Assembly: GCA_036675505.1 (NCBI GenBank)
Contig: JAKFEW010000061.1
Coordinates: forward strand, 71,306-135,305
Source of the DNA: JAKFEW01 sp036675505
GTDB taxonomy: Bacteria; Cyanobacteriota; Sericytochromatia; S15B-MN24; JAQBPE01
Length of the DNA stretch: 64,000 bases
Direction: 5' to 3'
Shown here: piece by piece, positions 54,001 to 59,676 of the stretch
Numbering within the stretch: position 1 is the stretch's first letter
How the letters are laid out: every line of letters starts with the position of its first letter
Notes under the pieces: generated by a model
Databases searched by the model: none
What the model saw: only the letters and a program-made list of their open reading frames with translations
Told to the model about the DNA's origin: nothing
Made by a program: the position numbers and the translations under genes

Positions 54001-57000
54001 CGAGGACCCCCGGCTCCGCGGTACCGACGAGCGTCGGTTTGCGGTTGAACGTGACGCCGTCGGCCGCGCCGGTGTCGGAGCCCGCGGCGAGGCCCGTGAT
54101 CGCGGGTGCGGCCGGCACGCCGGTGTCGATGTCGACCGAGAAGGCCGCCGAGGTGCCGCCTGGGTTGCCGGCCGCGTCGGTGGCGCTGGCGGTGAAGCCG
54201 TGGCTGCCCGCGGCGAGGTCGGCTGCGGGCGTGAAGGTCCAGCGGCCGGCCGCGTCGGCCGTGGTCGTGCCGAGCGAGGTGGCGCCATCAAAGACCTCGA
54301 TCGTGGCGAGCGCCTCGCCCGTGCCCACCAGGGTCGGCGTGGCGTCACCCGTGATGCCGTCGAGCGGGTTGGCACCCGTGTCGGAGCCGGCGGCCAGGCC
54401 GGTGATGGTGGGGGCGCCGGGCGCCGCGCCGTCGATCATGATCGGCCTGGCCGCGCCCGCGGCGGCGATGTTGCCGGCGGCGTCGACGGCCATCGCGGAG
54501 ATCAGGTGCAGGCCCTGTGCGAGCGGCGCGCCGAGCGGCAACGACCAGTTGCCGGCCGCGTCCGCGGCAACGGAGCCGATCAAGGTGCTGCTGTCGAAGA
54601 CTTGCACCTCGAGCCCGGCCTCGGCGGTGCCCACGATCGTGGGGGTGGCCTGGGTGGTCACGCCGTCGATCGCCGACCGGCCGGTGTCCGTCGCGGCCGT
54701 GAGCCCCGTGACGACCGGCGTACCGGGCGCCGTGAGGTCGATGCCGAGGGTCACGGGCGCCGTCGCGGCGCTCACGTTGCCGGCCGCATCGAGTGTGCGC
54801 GCGGTGATCACGCGCGTGCCCTCGGGCAGGTCGGTCGCCGGCCGGAACGACCAGGCACCGCCTGCGTCCACGGTGGTCCGCCCGATCACGGCCGCGCCGT
54901 CGAGGACCTCGATGACGGCGCCCGGTGCGCCCAGGCCCGTGAAGGTGGGCCGGCCGTTGGCGGTGACGCCGTCCGCCGCGTTCGCGCCGGTGTCGGAGCC
55001 CGCCGCCGGGCTGTTCAGCGTGGGGGCGGCGGGCGCCGTGAGGTCGACGCGCACGCTGCGCGCCGTCGAGGCGCTGCCCAGGTTGCCGGCGGCGTCCGTG
55101 ACGCCCGCCGAGATGGCATGCGTGCCTTCGGTGAACGGGACGACCGGCGTGAACGTCCAACGGCCCGCCGCGTCGGCCGTGACGGTGCCGAGCGAGGTCG
55201 CGCCGTCAAAGATCTCGACGGTGGCGCCGGGGTCCGCGCTGCCGACGATTGCCGGCGTGGCCTGGTTCGTCAACGCGTCGGTCGCGCTGACGCCGGTGTC
55301 GGCGCTCGCCGCGAGACCATCCACGGCCGGCGAAGGCGGCGGCGTCAGGTCGACCGTCACGACCTTCGCGGCGGACGGCGCGCCTGGGTTGCCGGCTGCG
55401 TCGGTGGCCTGCGCGGTGATCGATCGATCGCCCTGGGCGAGCGGCACGCCGAGCCCGAGCGTCCAGTTGCCGGCCGCGTCGGCGGTGACCGTGCCGATCA
55501 GCGTGGCGCTGTCGAAGACCTGGACGCGCGCGCCAGGCTCCGACGTGCCGACGATCACCGGCGTGTTGTCGCGCGTGATCGCGTCGGTGGAGCTCGAGCC
55601 CGTGTCGGAGGCCGCATCGATGCCGGTGACGACCGCGCCGGGGCCCGTCAGATCGAGGTTCACCACGAGCGCCGCGGAGGGCACCGAGAGGTTGCCGGCC
55701 ACGTCGACGGCGCGCGTCGTGATGGTGCGCGCGCCTTCGGCGAGCGGCGCGATCGGCGTGAACGTCCAGGCCCCCGCGCCGTCGGCGGTGGTGGTGCCGA
55801 GCGAGGTGGCATCATCGAAGATCTCGACCGTCGCGCCCGCCACGGCGGTGCCTGTGAAGGTCGGCGTGGCGTCGTTGGTGAGCGCATCGGCGTTGCTGGT
55901 GCCGGTGTCGGACGCCGCGGCGAGCACCGGCGCCCCGGCAGCCGGCGGCGGCGTGGTGTCGATCGTGACGGCCAGCGGCGATGAGGGCGCGCCGGGGTTG
56001 CCGGCGGCGTCGGTGGCCTGCGCGGTGATCGCCTGGGCGCCCTCGCCGAGCGCGGCGGCTGGCGTGAACGACCAGGCGCCGGTGGCGTCGGCGGTGGTGG
56101 TGCCGAGCGAGGTGGCGCCGGCAAAGATCGCGATCGTCGCGCCGGGGTCGGCGGTGCCCGTGAGCGTGGGCGTGTCGTCGTTCGTGATGAGGTCGGTCGC
56201 GCTCGCGCCGGTGTCGGAGGCGGCTTCGAGCGCTACCATGGGGCTGCCCGGGGGCGTGAGGTCGATCGTGACCGCGAGCGGCGCGGACGGGTTGCTGGGG
56301 TTGCCGACGCCATCGAGCGCGCGGGCATTGAAGGCGTAGGCGCCCTCGCCGAGCGCGGCCGGGGGCGTGAACGACCAGTCGCCGCCGAGGTCGGCCGTGG
56401 TGGTGCCGAGCACCGCCGTGCCGTTGCGGACCAGCACGGTCAGGCCCGGCGCGGCCGTGCCCAGGATGGTCGGGGTCGTGTCGGTCGTGATGCCGTCCGT
56501 CGCGCTGCTGCCGGTATCGCTGCCCGCTGCCAGGCCCGTGATCGTGGGTTCGGGCACGAACACGGCGTCGAGGGCGATCGCGCCATTCGCGCCGAGCGAG
56601 CCCGGCGCGCCGGGCGCCGGCAGCGTGAGGATCGCGGCGTTCCCGTCGGCGTCGCGGATCGCGCCGCCGTTGAGGGCGAGCGCGGCGGCCGACGCGAAGT
56701 CCAGGTCCGGGTGGTTGTCGCCCGCGCGGACCGAGTATTCGAATTCGAGCGTGTCGGTGCCGGAGCCGCCCGCGAAGACGGCCTGGCCGTCGACGGCGCC
56801 GGTCTCGAGCGCGAGGGTCGGCGTGCCGCCCGTGGTGTCGACCACCACCGGCTCGTCGAAGGTAACGAGGATGGTGATCACCTGATCCGTGCCGTAGGTG
56901 CCCGCGGGCGTACTGGTGGCGACGTCCAGCACGGTCGGGGCCACGAGGGCGCGCAGCTCGGCGATCGTGTCGGTGCCCGCCGTTCCTGCCGCCACGACGC

Positions 57001-58288
57001 GGGTCTGGAGGTCGAGGACGTTCAGGTCGTTGACGCCGGCGACGTGCAGCGCGGCGAAGTCTTCCTTGGTGGGCGCGGGGGTCGTGCCGCCGCTCGTCGC
57101 GTAATCGACCACGCGCAGCATGACGTCGACGAGGGCCTGGATCTCGCCGACGTCGTCGGCCTCGACCCGCGTCGCCGCGTCGATGGCGCTGTTCACCGCG
57201 GCGGCGTTGCCGGCGGTGACGCCGGTGACCCCGGCGTCCGTGTACGTGGTGGCGGTCGGCGCGGGGTTCGCGCCCGAATCGGCGTAGCGGGCGATCTGCT
57301 CGAGCGGCGCGACCGGCGCGGGTGGCGAAGACCCGCCGCCGCCCGAGCCACCGCCGCCGGAGCCACCGGTGACGGGTGCGGGCGCCGTCGGCGCGGCCGG
57401 CGTGGCCGGCGTGCTGCCACCGGGCGTTTCGCCGCCGGTATCACCGTTGCCCGTGGGCGCGGCCGGGGCCTTGTCGCCGGCGGGCGGGGTGGTCGCGGGA
57501 CCAGCGTTCGCCGGGGTCACAGGCACGGCCCGTGACGATTCCACCGCGGGCGCGATCGAGAAGGACAGGCCACCCTGCGTGGCCGGCGCGCCCGGGCTGG
57601 GTGCGCCGTCGCCCTGACCGTCCGAGGCCAGGCTCGCGCCCTGGCCGGGGGTCGTGTTGTGGATCGCCGGGGCTCTGGGCGCGCCGTCGCCGGCCTCACG
57701 GCCGTCGGCCGCCTCGGCGTCCGATTGGGAGGCGTCGTCCGCCACGCCGCGCGCGAAGGGCGAGGCACCCTCGCCGAGCACGGCCTCGGCCAGCGTGTCG
57801 TCGGCCTCGCCGGCGTCGTGGGTGGCCGGCTCGAAGCCGACCGTGCGGGCCACGCCGGGCAGCCGGGCCGAAGCGCCGATCGTCGGCGTGACGATGCCCT
57901 GGTCGGCCTGGGCGGCGTCGATCACGTCGGGCAGGACTTGCTCGTCGCGCAGGCCGCCGGGCCGATCGTCGGTCGGCGAGGTGGCATCGACGGTGGGCAC
58001 GACCTCGAAGGTCTGCGGCGGGCCGGTCGCGCCGTCGAACAGCACGACCTGATCGCCGAGGGTCAGGCCCAGGCTCTCGCTGCGCAGGAAGCCCTCGACC
58101 GCCGGCAGCACCAGGCTGCGACCGTCCTCGAAGGTCACGCGCAGGCCCTGCTTGCCGTCGACCGCGACGTCGCGCACGCCGGCGGCGTCGGTGACCATCA
58201 CCTGGTCACCGGCCTGGAACTTGAAGCGTGCGGCCTGTTCGGGCGTGAGGACGACCGTGGTGTCGCCGCGCTGGACCTGGATCTTCAA
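36002..58288 (-). CDS. Giant BapA/LapA-type repeat adhesin, about 7,428 aa
   Basis: A secreted surface adhesin. TTG 58288 is preferred as start because GGGGAGG lies 8 nt before it and the protein then begins with the compact domain MKIQVQRGDTTVVLTPEQAA; a longer frame reaches ATG 58372. Order: an N-terminal retention-like beta domain (about 1-95), Asp/Ala/Pro-rich disorder with Gly4-Ser linkers (100-330), two helical units of type TDAGVTGVTAGNAAAVNSAI (340-450), one SwmB-type beta domain (450-583), then about 65 Ig-like repeats of roughly 100 residues sharing SDTG..TDGIT...P.I.GTAE and DAAGN. Two more SwmB-type domains interrupt them. The last 95 residues are non-repetitive and probably carry the secretion signal; no RTX nonapeptides are visible. 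Acidic repeat junctions suggest Ca2+ stiffening. The exporter genes follow directly. Confidence 0.93.
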   Translation of the reverse strand: MKIQVQRGDTTVVLTPEQAARFKFQAGDQVMVTDAAGVRDVAVDGKQGLRVTFEDGRSLVLPAVEGFLRSESLGLTLGDQVVLFDGATGPPQTFEVVPTVDATSPTDDRPGGLRDEQVLPDVIDAAQADQGIVTPTIGASARLPGVARTVGFEPATHDAGEADDTLAEAVLGEGASPFARGVADDASQSDAEAADGREAGDGAPRAPAIHNTTPGQGASLASDGQGDGAPSPGAPATQGGLSFSIAPAVESSRAVPVTPANAGPATTPPAGDKAPAAPTGNGDTGGETPGGSTPATPAAPTAPAPVTGGSGGGGSGGGGSSPPAPVAPLEQIARYADSGANPAPTATTYTDAGVTGVTAGNAAAVNSAIDAATRVEADDVGEIQALVDVMLRVVDYATSGGTTPAPTKEDFAALHVAGVNDLNVLDLQTRVVAAGTAGTDTIAELRALVAPTVLDVATSTPAGTYGTDQVITILVTFDEPVVVDTTGGTPTLALETGAVDGQAVFAGGSGTDTLEFEYSVRAGDNHPDLDFASAAALALNGGAIRDADGNAAILTLPAPGAPGSLGANGAIALDAVFVPEPTITGLAAGSDTGSSATDGITTDTTPTILGTAAPGLTVLVRNGTAVLGTTTADLGGDWSFTPPAALGEGAYAFNARALDGVGNPSNPSAPLAVTIDLTPPGSPMVALEAASDTGASATDLITNDDTPTLTGTADPGATIAIFAGATSLGTTTADATGAWSFTPAAALGEGAQAITAQATDAAGNPGAPSSPLAVTIDTTPPPAAGAPVLAAASDTGTSNADALTNDATPTFTGTAVAGATVEIFDDATSLGTTTADGAGAWTFTPIAPLAEGARTITTRAVDVAGNLSVPSAALVVNLDLTGPGAVVTGIDAASDTGSSSTDAITRDNTPVIVGTSEPGARVQVFDSATLIGTVTADAAGNWTLGLGVPLAQGDRSITAQATDAAGNPGAPSAAKVVTVDLTPPPSPAVDGLAASADTGVSATDALTNQATPAIVGSADPGATVEIFDGATSLGTVTADAAGRWTFTPVVPFTEGTHAISAGVTDAAGNLGSASTARSVRVDLTAPAAPTLNSPAAGSDTGANAADGVTANGRPTFTGLGAPGAVIEVLDGAAVIGRTTVDAGGAWSFRPATDLPEGTRVITARTLDAAGNVSAATAPVTLGIDLTAPGTPVVTGLTAATDTGRSAIDGVTTQATPTIVGTAEAGLEVQVFDSSTLIGSVAADAAGNWSLPLGAPLAQGLHLISAMAVDAAGNIAAAGAARPIMIDGAAPGAPTITGLAAGSDTGANPLDGITGDATPTLVGTGEALATIEVFDGATSLGTTTADAAGRWTFTPAADLAAGSHGFTASATDAAGNPGGTSAAFSVDIDTGVPAAPAITGLAAGSDTGAADGVTFNRKPTLVGTAEPGVLVDLYDGALRIGTTRADAGGNWSFTPVDALSVGDRTFTARAVNALGNASPASGGLAVSIDAVPPGSPIVTGLTAGTDSGASLSDGITSVATPTIVGVAEANAAVEVYDGGISLGSVTADGLGNWSLALGAPLAAGTHAISVRAVDAAGNQAWSAAPTTIQLDQAAPDQAAIFGLAPADDTGASLSDGVTSQAAPELVGGAEPGATVELFDGATSLGTVVAGADGLWRFTPGAALADGPHSITAVARDAAGNAGPVSAPLALAIDTATPGTPAIAGLDATTDTGASATDGETRDVRPVVVGTADPGAMIEVYDGATLIGTTVADAGGDWRFTPASALAVGAHGLSARSRDAAGNASPATAALAVEVDLTPPGAPGAVALQAASDTGAAGDGVTANATPTLVGTGTPAATIEVFDDTVSLGTTTVAPDGTWAFTPAAPLATGLHSLTTIASDAAGNLSATAPAFAVSVDPTGPAAPVIAGLTPATDTGVSASDGITNVAAPVLRGTAEPGVTVRVLNGGTLVATTTADAAGTWSTPITLSAGPQSLVASAIDQAGNASGPSATTTLVLVTAPPGAPVISGLTPDSDSGASATDGVTRRVRPDIVGTAAPFATVTVSDGATALGSTAADANGDWTFTVPDALAAGAHALTAQATDPVGNLGAPSAPLNIFIDDAGPAAPVVAGLAATSDTGVSATDGLTSATTPEIRGTAEALAAVEVFDGATSLGTTTADAAGNWTFTPTAPLAAGSHGLTAIATDAAGNTSATAAPVTVGVDTVAPVAPAIAGLTPATDSGVNDADGVTGVPAPIIVGNAEPFATVRVLDGASVLGTVVADAAGSWSLPVPGATPLAEGAHNLTATATDPAGNVSAASAVRVVRIDSSISGAPTITGLTAGTDTGPSASDEQTSNARPTIVGTAEPDSAVRIFDGAALLGQTVADGDGNWAFTPAAALAAGPHVLTATYTDLVGNASPTSAAVTITIDATATATPGGVGLAAGSDTGASATDGVTSDPTPTLAGTAEAGATIEVWAGTTLLGTTAADALGNWSFTPAAALADGRYPLVVRAADLAGNPSAVTSSVVVQVDSVVPVAPVVIGLAPGDDTGADASDEATSLASPRIVGSAEPGTAVRVFDGATLLGTVTADAAGGWSLTPAAPLAAGAHVITAAAADLAGNPSASSAAVTVSIDSAAPGAPTITGLVAASDTGSSATDGITRVATPTVVGTAEAGTTVRVFDGATALGSAIADASGNWTFTPTTALSAAVHSITATATDVAGNPGVASAALAVTIDLTAPAAPVVSGLTAATDTGSSSADGRTTNTAPTLTGTAVVGSTIKIYDGDTLLGETVATVATWTFTPGTALAAGVHPITAVALDPAGNASAPSTVRNITIDPAAPGAPVIEGLTAATDTGGSDADRVTSTLRPTLTGTAEPGATLSIRDGGVAIGTATADTTGRWTFTPASDLTAGAHGVTAIATDATGSAGAESAGVTVSIDAGAPATPTIGGLTAATDTGTSSADGLTGQDTPTLTGTAEAGATVRVLESATLLGTATADAGGVWTLAVPLTAGPHTLTAQAVDVAGNASAVSAAATVTVDVTPPATPTVTGLAAANDSGTSNTDGITSALSPAINGTGEVGSVVTVFDNGTALGTATVGAGGTWTLTPASPLAAGSHSLTARAADAAGNLSATSVARAIAIDPTAPAAPVITGLGTADTGAHSDDGKTNTTTPTIVGTAEAGTTVQLFEGATLRGTATADASGVWSITPTAALTAGAHTFTAKATDAAGNLSAASAGKLFNVDAVRPGTPTLTGVIAASDSGSLATDGITRDATPTLAGTAENNALIEVYDGGVLIGTTAADGAGAWRYTSPTAWTDGDHVITVKAVDAAGNASLAASAAKTVKIDTGTPAVPVVSGLTTATDTGVVTNDGITSITMPAITGTGEAGTTVTVYDGANTLGSTTVAVGGAWTFTPTTALATGAHAITAAATDLAGNTSATSMAKVITIDPATPAVPVFTGLTAATDSGRSDTDLTTKNTNQTLVGTAEAGVKVQILDGGVQIAEVTADSAGAWTFAASLAAGTHPITARAVDTAGGTSAASAAKSVVVDVVAPAAAVVTGLTAATDTGTSTTDEITNDPTPSISGTAEANATVEVFDGTTSLGTTLASGTGAWTLVLSSALTAGTARSITAKATDAAGNLGTASVALPVTIDVTAPGAPTITGLTAATDTGASSTDGITSDVTPDIMGTAEKGATVQVYDGATLKGTTTADATTGAWTYTSPTLTAGSHTITAKAIDVAGNASVASPPDTVVIDTTQTTPVITGLTSVSDTGKSSTDLTTTDTRPVLVGTAEANSTVTVRDAVTAIGTTTADATGAWSFRPTTALTATSHVFTAVFTDGAGNTSAASLSKTVVIDTTAPTAPVITGIIATSDTGTSTSDGLTTDTTPTIAGTSEANATVQIYQSGNLLGSVTASAAGAWTFTPTAALPDGTHSITAKAVDTAGNTSAASTAYGFTIGKVPSTPVLDGLTPATDTGFSRTDGITTDVTPTLAGTGQAGSVLEIIQGASTVLGTATVNSTGNWTFTTAALAAGTYTFKARDTDVGGGTVNSATKTITIDNTAATVTVVKGTPNTTVNPGTAINVTVTFSEAVYVDTTNGVPTIQLETGTTDRKASYVSGSGTTILTFAYDVNGGDTSASLDYVATTSLALNSGTITNAAGTAATLTLPAVGSASSLAGQTNIVLGGTIPAVPVVMGVQGSGGTIDPDDATNDPTPIIQGVATANATVTVLVAGVSQGTAVASASGNWTFTFATSLTDGIKSITAKIGAGTASAAKSITIDTQISAPTVTGLVSTSNTGSTADQITADQSPEISGTLPANASSGVVTVKDGATTLGTVKATGTTWKFTPSTSLAAGDHTITATVEDAAGNVSVASAGKVINIDAVAPATPTLTGITAATDLGTSTTDRITSDPTPTFTGTAAASTKVEVYAGITLLGSTTSAADGSWTYTPTAALANGVHTITARAVDTADNTSAASTSKTITINDLTLVASVLGLTGATDTGNSSTDGTTSNTKPTIVGTASAGATIQVKDGATVLGTATANGAGDWSYTPTAVLAAGSHSITAVASDLAGNTVTSAAKAIKIESTAPTVTGVNSTASGVQTVGDTVTISVVFSEKVNVDVATGVPTLTLETGATDRKAIYTGGTGTTTLTFSYAVQTGDTSTDLNYVATSSLALNGATIESVSGVNAVLTLPALAAATSLAGSEAIVIDTAAPAVPVITGLVATSDSGSSSTDRVTSDTTPAITGTADPGVIVEVYDSATKLGQVTANATTGAWTYTPVAALTATVHTITAKAVDTAGNSSAPSSPKIVTIDATAPAKPVVTGLTAATDTGTSTTDAITKNTKPTIVGTAEAGAAIKILDGATQIGTATADSSGDWSFTPTTALTAAAHTITATATDLAGSTSLASTAKTVTVDTSTPASPTVTGLTAATDTGTSTTDGLTRNATPTIAGTLTAAAAGTKVEIYDGGVLIGTTTTSTTAWSFTPATALATGAHTITAKAGDTAGNTSLASASKTITIDAALASPVITGITAATDTGASTSDGITKTLRPVITGTAEASATVTVYDSSPPTPTVLGTVAASAAGAWTFTPTADLAQGSHDITATAADAAGNTSVASVIKTLVVDTGLPAAPVITGLTATSDLGASSIDGITSDATPTVIGTAEAGATVRVLAGGTLLGTTTADPTGVWTYTPTTALTTGTKSITAEAVDLAGNTGPASAAFTAQIDTSAPATPAAPALAAASDTGTSATDGVTSDATPTLTGTTEAGATVRVFDGGVQIGSAIADPTGAWSFTPAADLTLGAHPLTVTAMDVAGNTTVASAAKTVTIDTGAPSAPVISGLTAATDTGESATDEVTKTLKPAITGTADAGTTIQVFDGAVSLGTTTTGAGGTWTFTPAANLAAGSHAISAVALDGAGNASPGSPVTTLVVDATAPATPTFAGLTSASDTGADPTDGKTTAATPTFVGTAATGDIVQVFDSATLIGQATTAADGFWRVTPAAALSEGAHTITAKATDLAGNLSTASGARTITVDTIAPATPTITGLAAGSDAGASASDGITRMSTPTLAGTAEAGATVQILDGATVLGQTTASGAGAWTFTPTTALATGPHTFTARTVDAAGNTSPASGALAVSLDFVAPAAPVFNGITAAGDSGASSTDGITNVATPTFSGTAEVGATVRVIDGGVLLGTAIAGVGGAWTFTPGTALAEGSHAIATQAVDAAGNFGPLSATRTIVVDGGAPSAPRIAGLAVGSDTGAAATDGITSDAIPTLVGAAEPGATLTILDGAATLGTATADATGAWAFTPGSALATGAHAITAIATDRAGNVSGASTAFALEIDGAAAAVPTVTGIVATSDTGASSADGVTRVTTPTLTGTAEPGTIVTVFDSATAIGEAAVDAGGNWTLVPASPLAAGPHTITATATDRAGQASAASAPTTIEIDTATPATPTLAGLTTASDTGASNADGLTSQGMPTLTGTAGAGDVVAVYDGTTRLGTATADGAGDWSFTPAAPLTADAHTITAAAEDLAGNMSAGSLARAVTVDATAPATPTVSGLTASTDSGVSNVDGVTGVTTPRIVGTAEPGASVAVFDGAALIGTVTADGAGTWALDIGLAEGAHPISVVATDAAGNASGASAARTITIDTTTGPAPAVAGLEASTDTGTSAIDNLTANARPTLVGSADPLATVQVFDGPTLLGSTTADAGGAWRFTPPTPLSVGAHPITATYTDLVGNVSAASPAVVVTIDPAAPATPVITGLAAGHDTGPSGTDGVTSIATPTITGTADAFMTVRVLDGTTSLGTTVADGTGAWTFTPAAPLTAGVHALTAIALDDAGNVGASAGTFSLVVDATAPATPVVSGLAPASDTGLSPVDGVTSQARPAIVGSAEPGAAVEVFDGVTSLGTVTADALGKWSFTPASDLTAGGHALTARATDTAGNLSATSLAASISVDATPPATPAIAGLTAASDTGVSAVDGLTRLTRPTLAGTAEPGAIVEIFEGATLVDSTTADAGGAWALALNLTPGAHGLTARATDAAGQASPNSAAFTATVDVLAPATATIAGLAADTGASAVDGITADAMPTFTGVADADARIILMAGGAVIGTTTADAGGAWSVTPVAALAEGAHAVFAQALDAAGNAGDSTAGLAIVVDTIAPDAPVVSGLAAASDSGPDPADGITSVLRPTIRGTAEPGAVVEVFDGVASLGAVTADAQGVWSLVPSSDLATGAHALTAIATDLAGGVSPVSAVAGIAIAGALAAAPVVTGLAAASDTGVSAADGLTALARPAITGTATPNAAVRVFVDGTLAGTVAADGAGAWTFTPPADLTEGARVVTARVADAAGELGPLSTAFAFTVDRTAPTAPAIDTVQDDTGPDAGDGITADATPEVGGTGENGSLVELFDGATSLGTTTVAGGRWAITPPALADGSHALTVVATDQAGNTRLGDAPWQLVVDGASPETPVVIGLTPATDTGASDVDGITANATPTIRGVAMPGSRVEIFDNSPPTPTALGTATADGTGAWTLTPGTALAAGPHDLTAVATSAAGAVSAASAIRTITIAAGTPAAPVIAGLAAETDSGGLDDDGVTALGLPTIVGTAAANARVEIREGAALIGTATADASGDWRFAPASALAEGPHTLTAVAFDDVGAASGTSAPITITIDGTAPLAPTLVGLSPATDTGAIDDDGVTRLARPTLVGTAEPGAVVEIRQGAALLGETTADASGDWQFAVPADLAEGAHSFTARQTDLAGNAGPAAPFQPITVDLTAPDAATVTGITPATDDGTSDGDGATSVARPTIVGTAEAGATVEVFDGATSLGTATADNAGQWELDVSSDLAVGTHGITVAATDLAGNAGGASSSFALVIDPAAPAPYRLAVEPDGAGLWFGDFAEMVVPAAAGPLGAEPLFVQDLLMMQADAGAVVWSADASTQAMAWVADANTPLVLPPAVAPMLSPELYREMV
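36290..56550 (-). repeat. About 65 tandem Ig-like repeats of about 300 bp
   Basis: The repeats are 290-306 bp long and in frame. Neighbouring copies share the protein pattern but differ enough in bases to be assembled. The SwmB-type blocks at 44230-44640 and 45800-46200 break the array. The copy number is estimated from length and period. Confidence 0.85.
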
Positions 58289-58424
58289 AGGTAAGACCTC
58301 CCCGGCTGCCCCGGAGCCGGACGGCGGAGCCTGACCAGTACGTTCATCGGCAGGGCGCACGCGTGCCTTCAACGCCCCACGTAAGTTTTACCCGAGTTGG
58401 GTGAGGGTCACGCTCAAGTCCTGC

Positions 58425-58453
58425 TTGCGGACGAGCGGCCGTTCTGGTACAAA
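58425..58453 (+). promoter_or_regulatory. Sigma-70 promoter for the lipoprotein at 58510
   Basis: TTGCGG at 58425-58430 and TACAAA at 58448-58453 are separated by 17 bp, in the intergenic region shared with the divergent adhesin gene. Confidence 0.6.
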
Positions 58454-58509
58454 ACTTCACAAATCGCAAGGGTCCCGTGGGGGGGCGGGCGATGATGGAG
58501 GAGGAACGA

Positions 58510-59625
58510 ATGAAGAGCAAGCTTTCCCTGGGCGCTGCGGCTGCCCTGGCATTGACCGTCGCGTTGGCCGGCTGCCCGGCGCCCACCAAGCCCGCCACGC
58601 CCGGCGGCACCGCTCCCGGCGGCACCACGCCCGGCGCCACGGCGCCCGGCGGCACGACGCCCGGCGGCACCGCCACGGGGGGCCAGACCGCGGGCACCGT
58701 CTCGCCCGCCGCCAAGACGGCCGGCAGCGAGAACGGCCAGGCGGCCGCCGAGGCGATCGGCGACGAGCAAGAAGCCGACGATTACGATTACCTGGCGGAT
58801 GAGGGCGCTCCGGCGGCCTACGCGATCGAGCAGCTGGGCGATCGGGCGCGCGCCGCGGCGAAGGTGCGGATCAAGGCCGACATCTTGCAGAAGATCAAGG
58901 ATCGCCGAGCGGCGGTCAAATCGAAAATCGCGGCGCGCCTCAAAAAGCGTGGCGCCGACGTCGCGAAGAAGATCAAGGACGCCGTGGCGGGAGCCACCGA
59001 GACGACCGGCGACGACGGCTCGAAGACGCGCACCGCGAAGGTCTCGGACACGAAGCAAATCGGCACCAAGGGCAGCGCGAACCGCGAGATGACCATCACG
59101 CGTACCCGCAACGCGGACAACGTGTTGGTGTATTCGAAGATCGAGGTCACCCAGTCGCTGCCGAACGGCATGTCGCGCTCGTTCTGGCGTGAGCGCAGCG
59201 TCGACGAGAACGGCGTGGTGACGATCAAGTTCCACCGCGAACGCACCGGCAAGAACGGCAACAAGTGGGTTGCGGACTGGGAGAAGACGATCGCGGCGGA
59301 CGGCAAGGTGACCGGCACCGGCACGATCACAATCACCAAGGGCGGCACCACCAAGACGATCAACGTGACGCTCGGCGGCACGGAAGAGGCGCCTTCCGCC
59401 ACCACGACCGACCCCACGACCAACGCGTTGACCGCGGTCGCGGTCAGCGCCGAGGGCACCGCGACGGCTACCGTCACGGACTCGACCGGCGCCTCGACCA
59501 GCGCCACCGTGGAAGCCGACGCCGACGCGGCGGTCGCGGCCGAAACCGACGCGGCGGCCACCGGCACGGCGGCCTCGCCCGCCGCGACCACGGCGCCAGC
59601 GGCCACCGCCAGCCCGGCGAGCTGA
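58510..59625 (+). CDS. Lipoprotein with PGGT repeats and basic helix, 371 aa
   Basis: A lipoprotein of unknown function. ATG 58510 follows the SD GGAGGA and opens the signal peptide ending VALAGC. A run of TPGGTAPGG-type repeats (residues 25-60) is followed by an acidic patch (EQEADDYDYLADEG), a very basic helix (about 115-165, IKADILQKIKDRRAAVKSKI, then AARLKKRGADVAKKIKDA), a beta-rich middle of about 130 residues (REMTITRTRNADNVLVYSKI; GTITITKGGTTKTINVTLGG) and a Thr/Ala-rich tail. It is divergent from the giant adhesin and shares its promoter region, so co-regulation is possible. Confidence 0.72.
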   Translation: MKSKLSLGAAAALALTVALAGCPAPTKPATPGGTAPGGTTPGATAPGGTTPGGTATGGQTAGTVSPAAKTAGSENGQAAAEAIGDEQEADDYDYLADEGAPAAYAIEQLGDRARAAAKVRIKADILQKIKDRRAAVKSKIAARLKKRGADVAKKIKDAVAGATETTGDDGSKTRTAKVSDTKQIGTKGSANREMTITRTRNADNVLVYSKIEVTQSLPNGMSRSFWRERSVDENGVVTIKFHRERTGKNGNKWVADWEKTIAADGKVTGTGTITITKGGTTKTINVTLGGTEEAPSATTTDPTTNALTAVAVSAEGTATATVTDSTGASTSATVEADADAAVAAETDAAATGTAASPAATTAPAATASPAS

Positions 59626-59633
59626 GCCCCGAT

Positions 59634-59663
59634 CCCCGGTCCGCCCAAACGGGCGGACCGGGG
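59634..59663 (+). terminator. Terminator-like hairpin after the PGGT lipoprotein
   Basis: A perfect 13-bp stem (59634-59646 with 59651-59663, loop AAAC) lies 8 nt past the stop. It has no U tract; instead TATAAG follows, which may be the -10 of the next gene. Confidence 0.65.
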
Positions 59664-59676
59664 GTATAAGCGAGCC

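Noticed and set aside
42161..55984. A 4,607-codon open frame on the plus strand
   Set aside because: It is antisense to the adhesin repeats. Periodic GC-rich coding with few A/T-starting codons keeps the opposite frame open; its product is Arg/Gly-rich nonsense and has no SD.
36290..56550. Tandem repeats considered as CRISPR or satellite DNA
   Set aside because: The 300-bp period keeps one reading frame and encodes an Ig-like fold; there are no short identical repeats with unique spacers.
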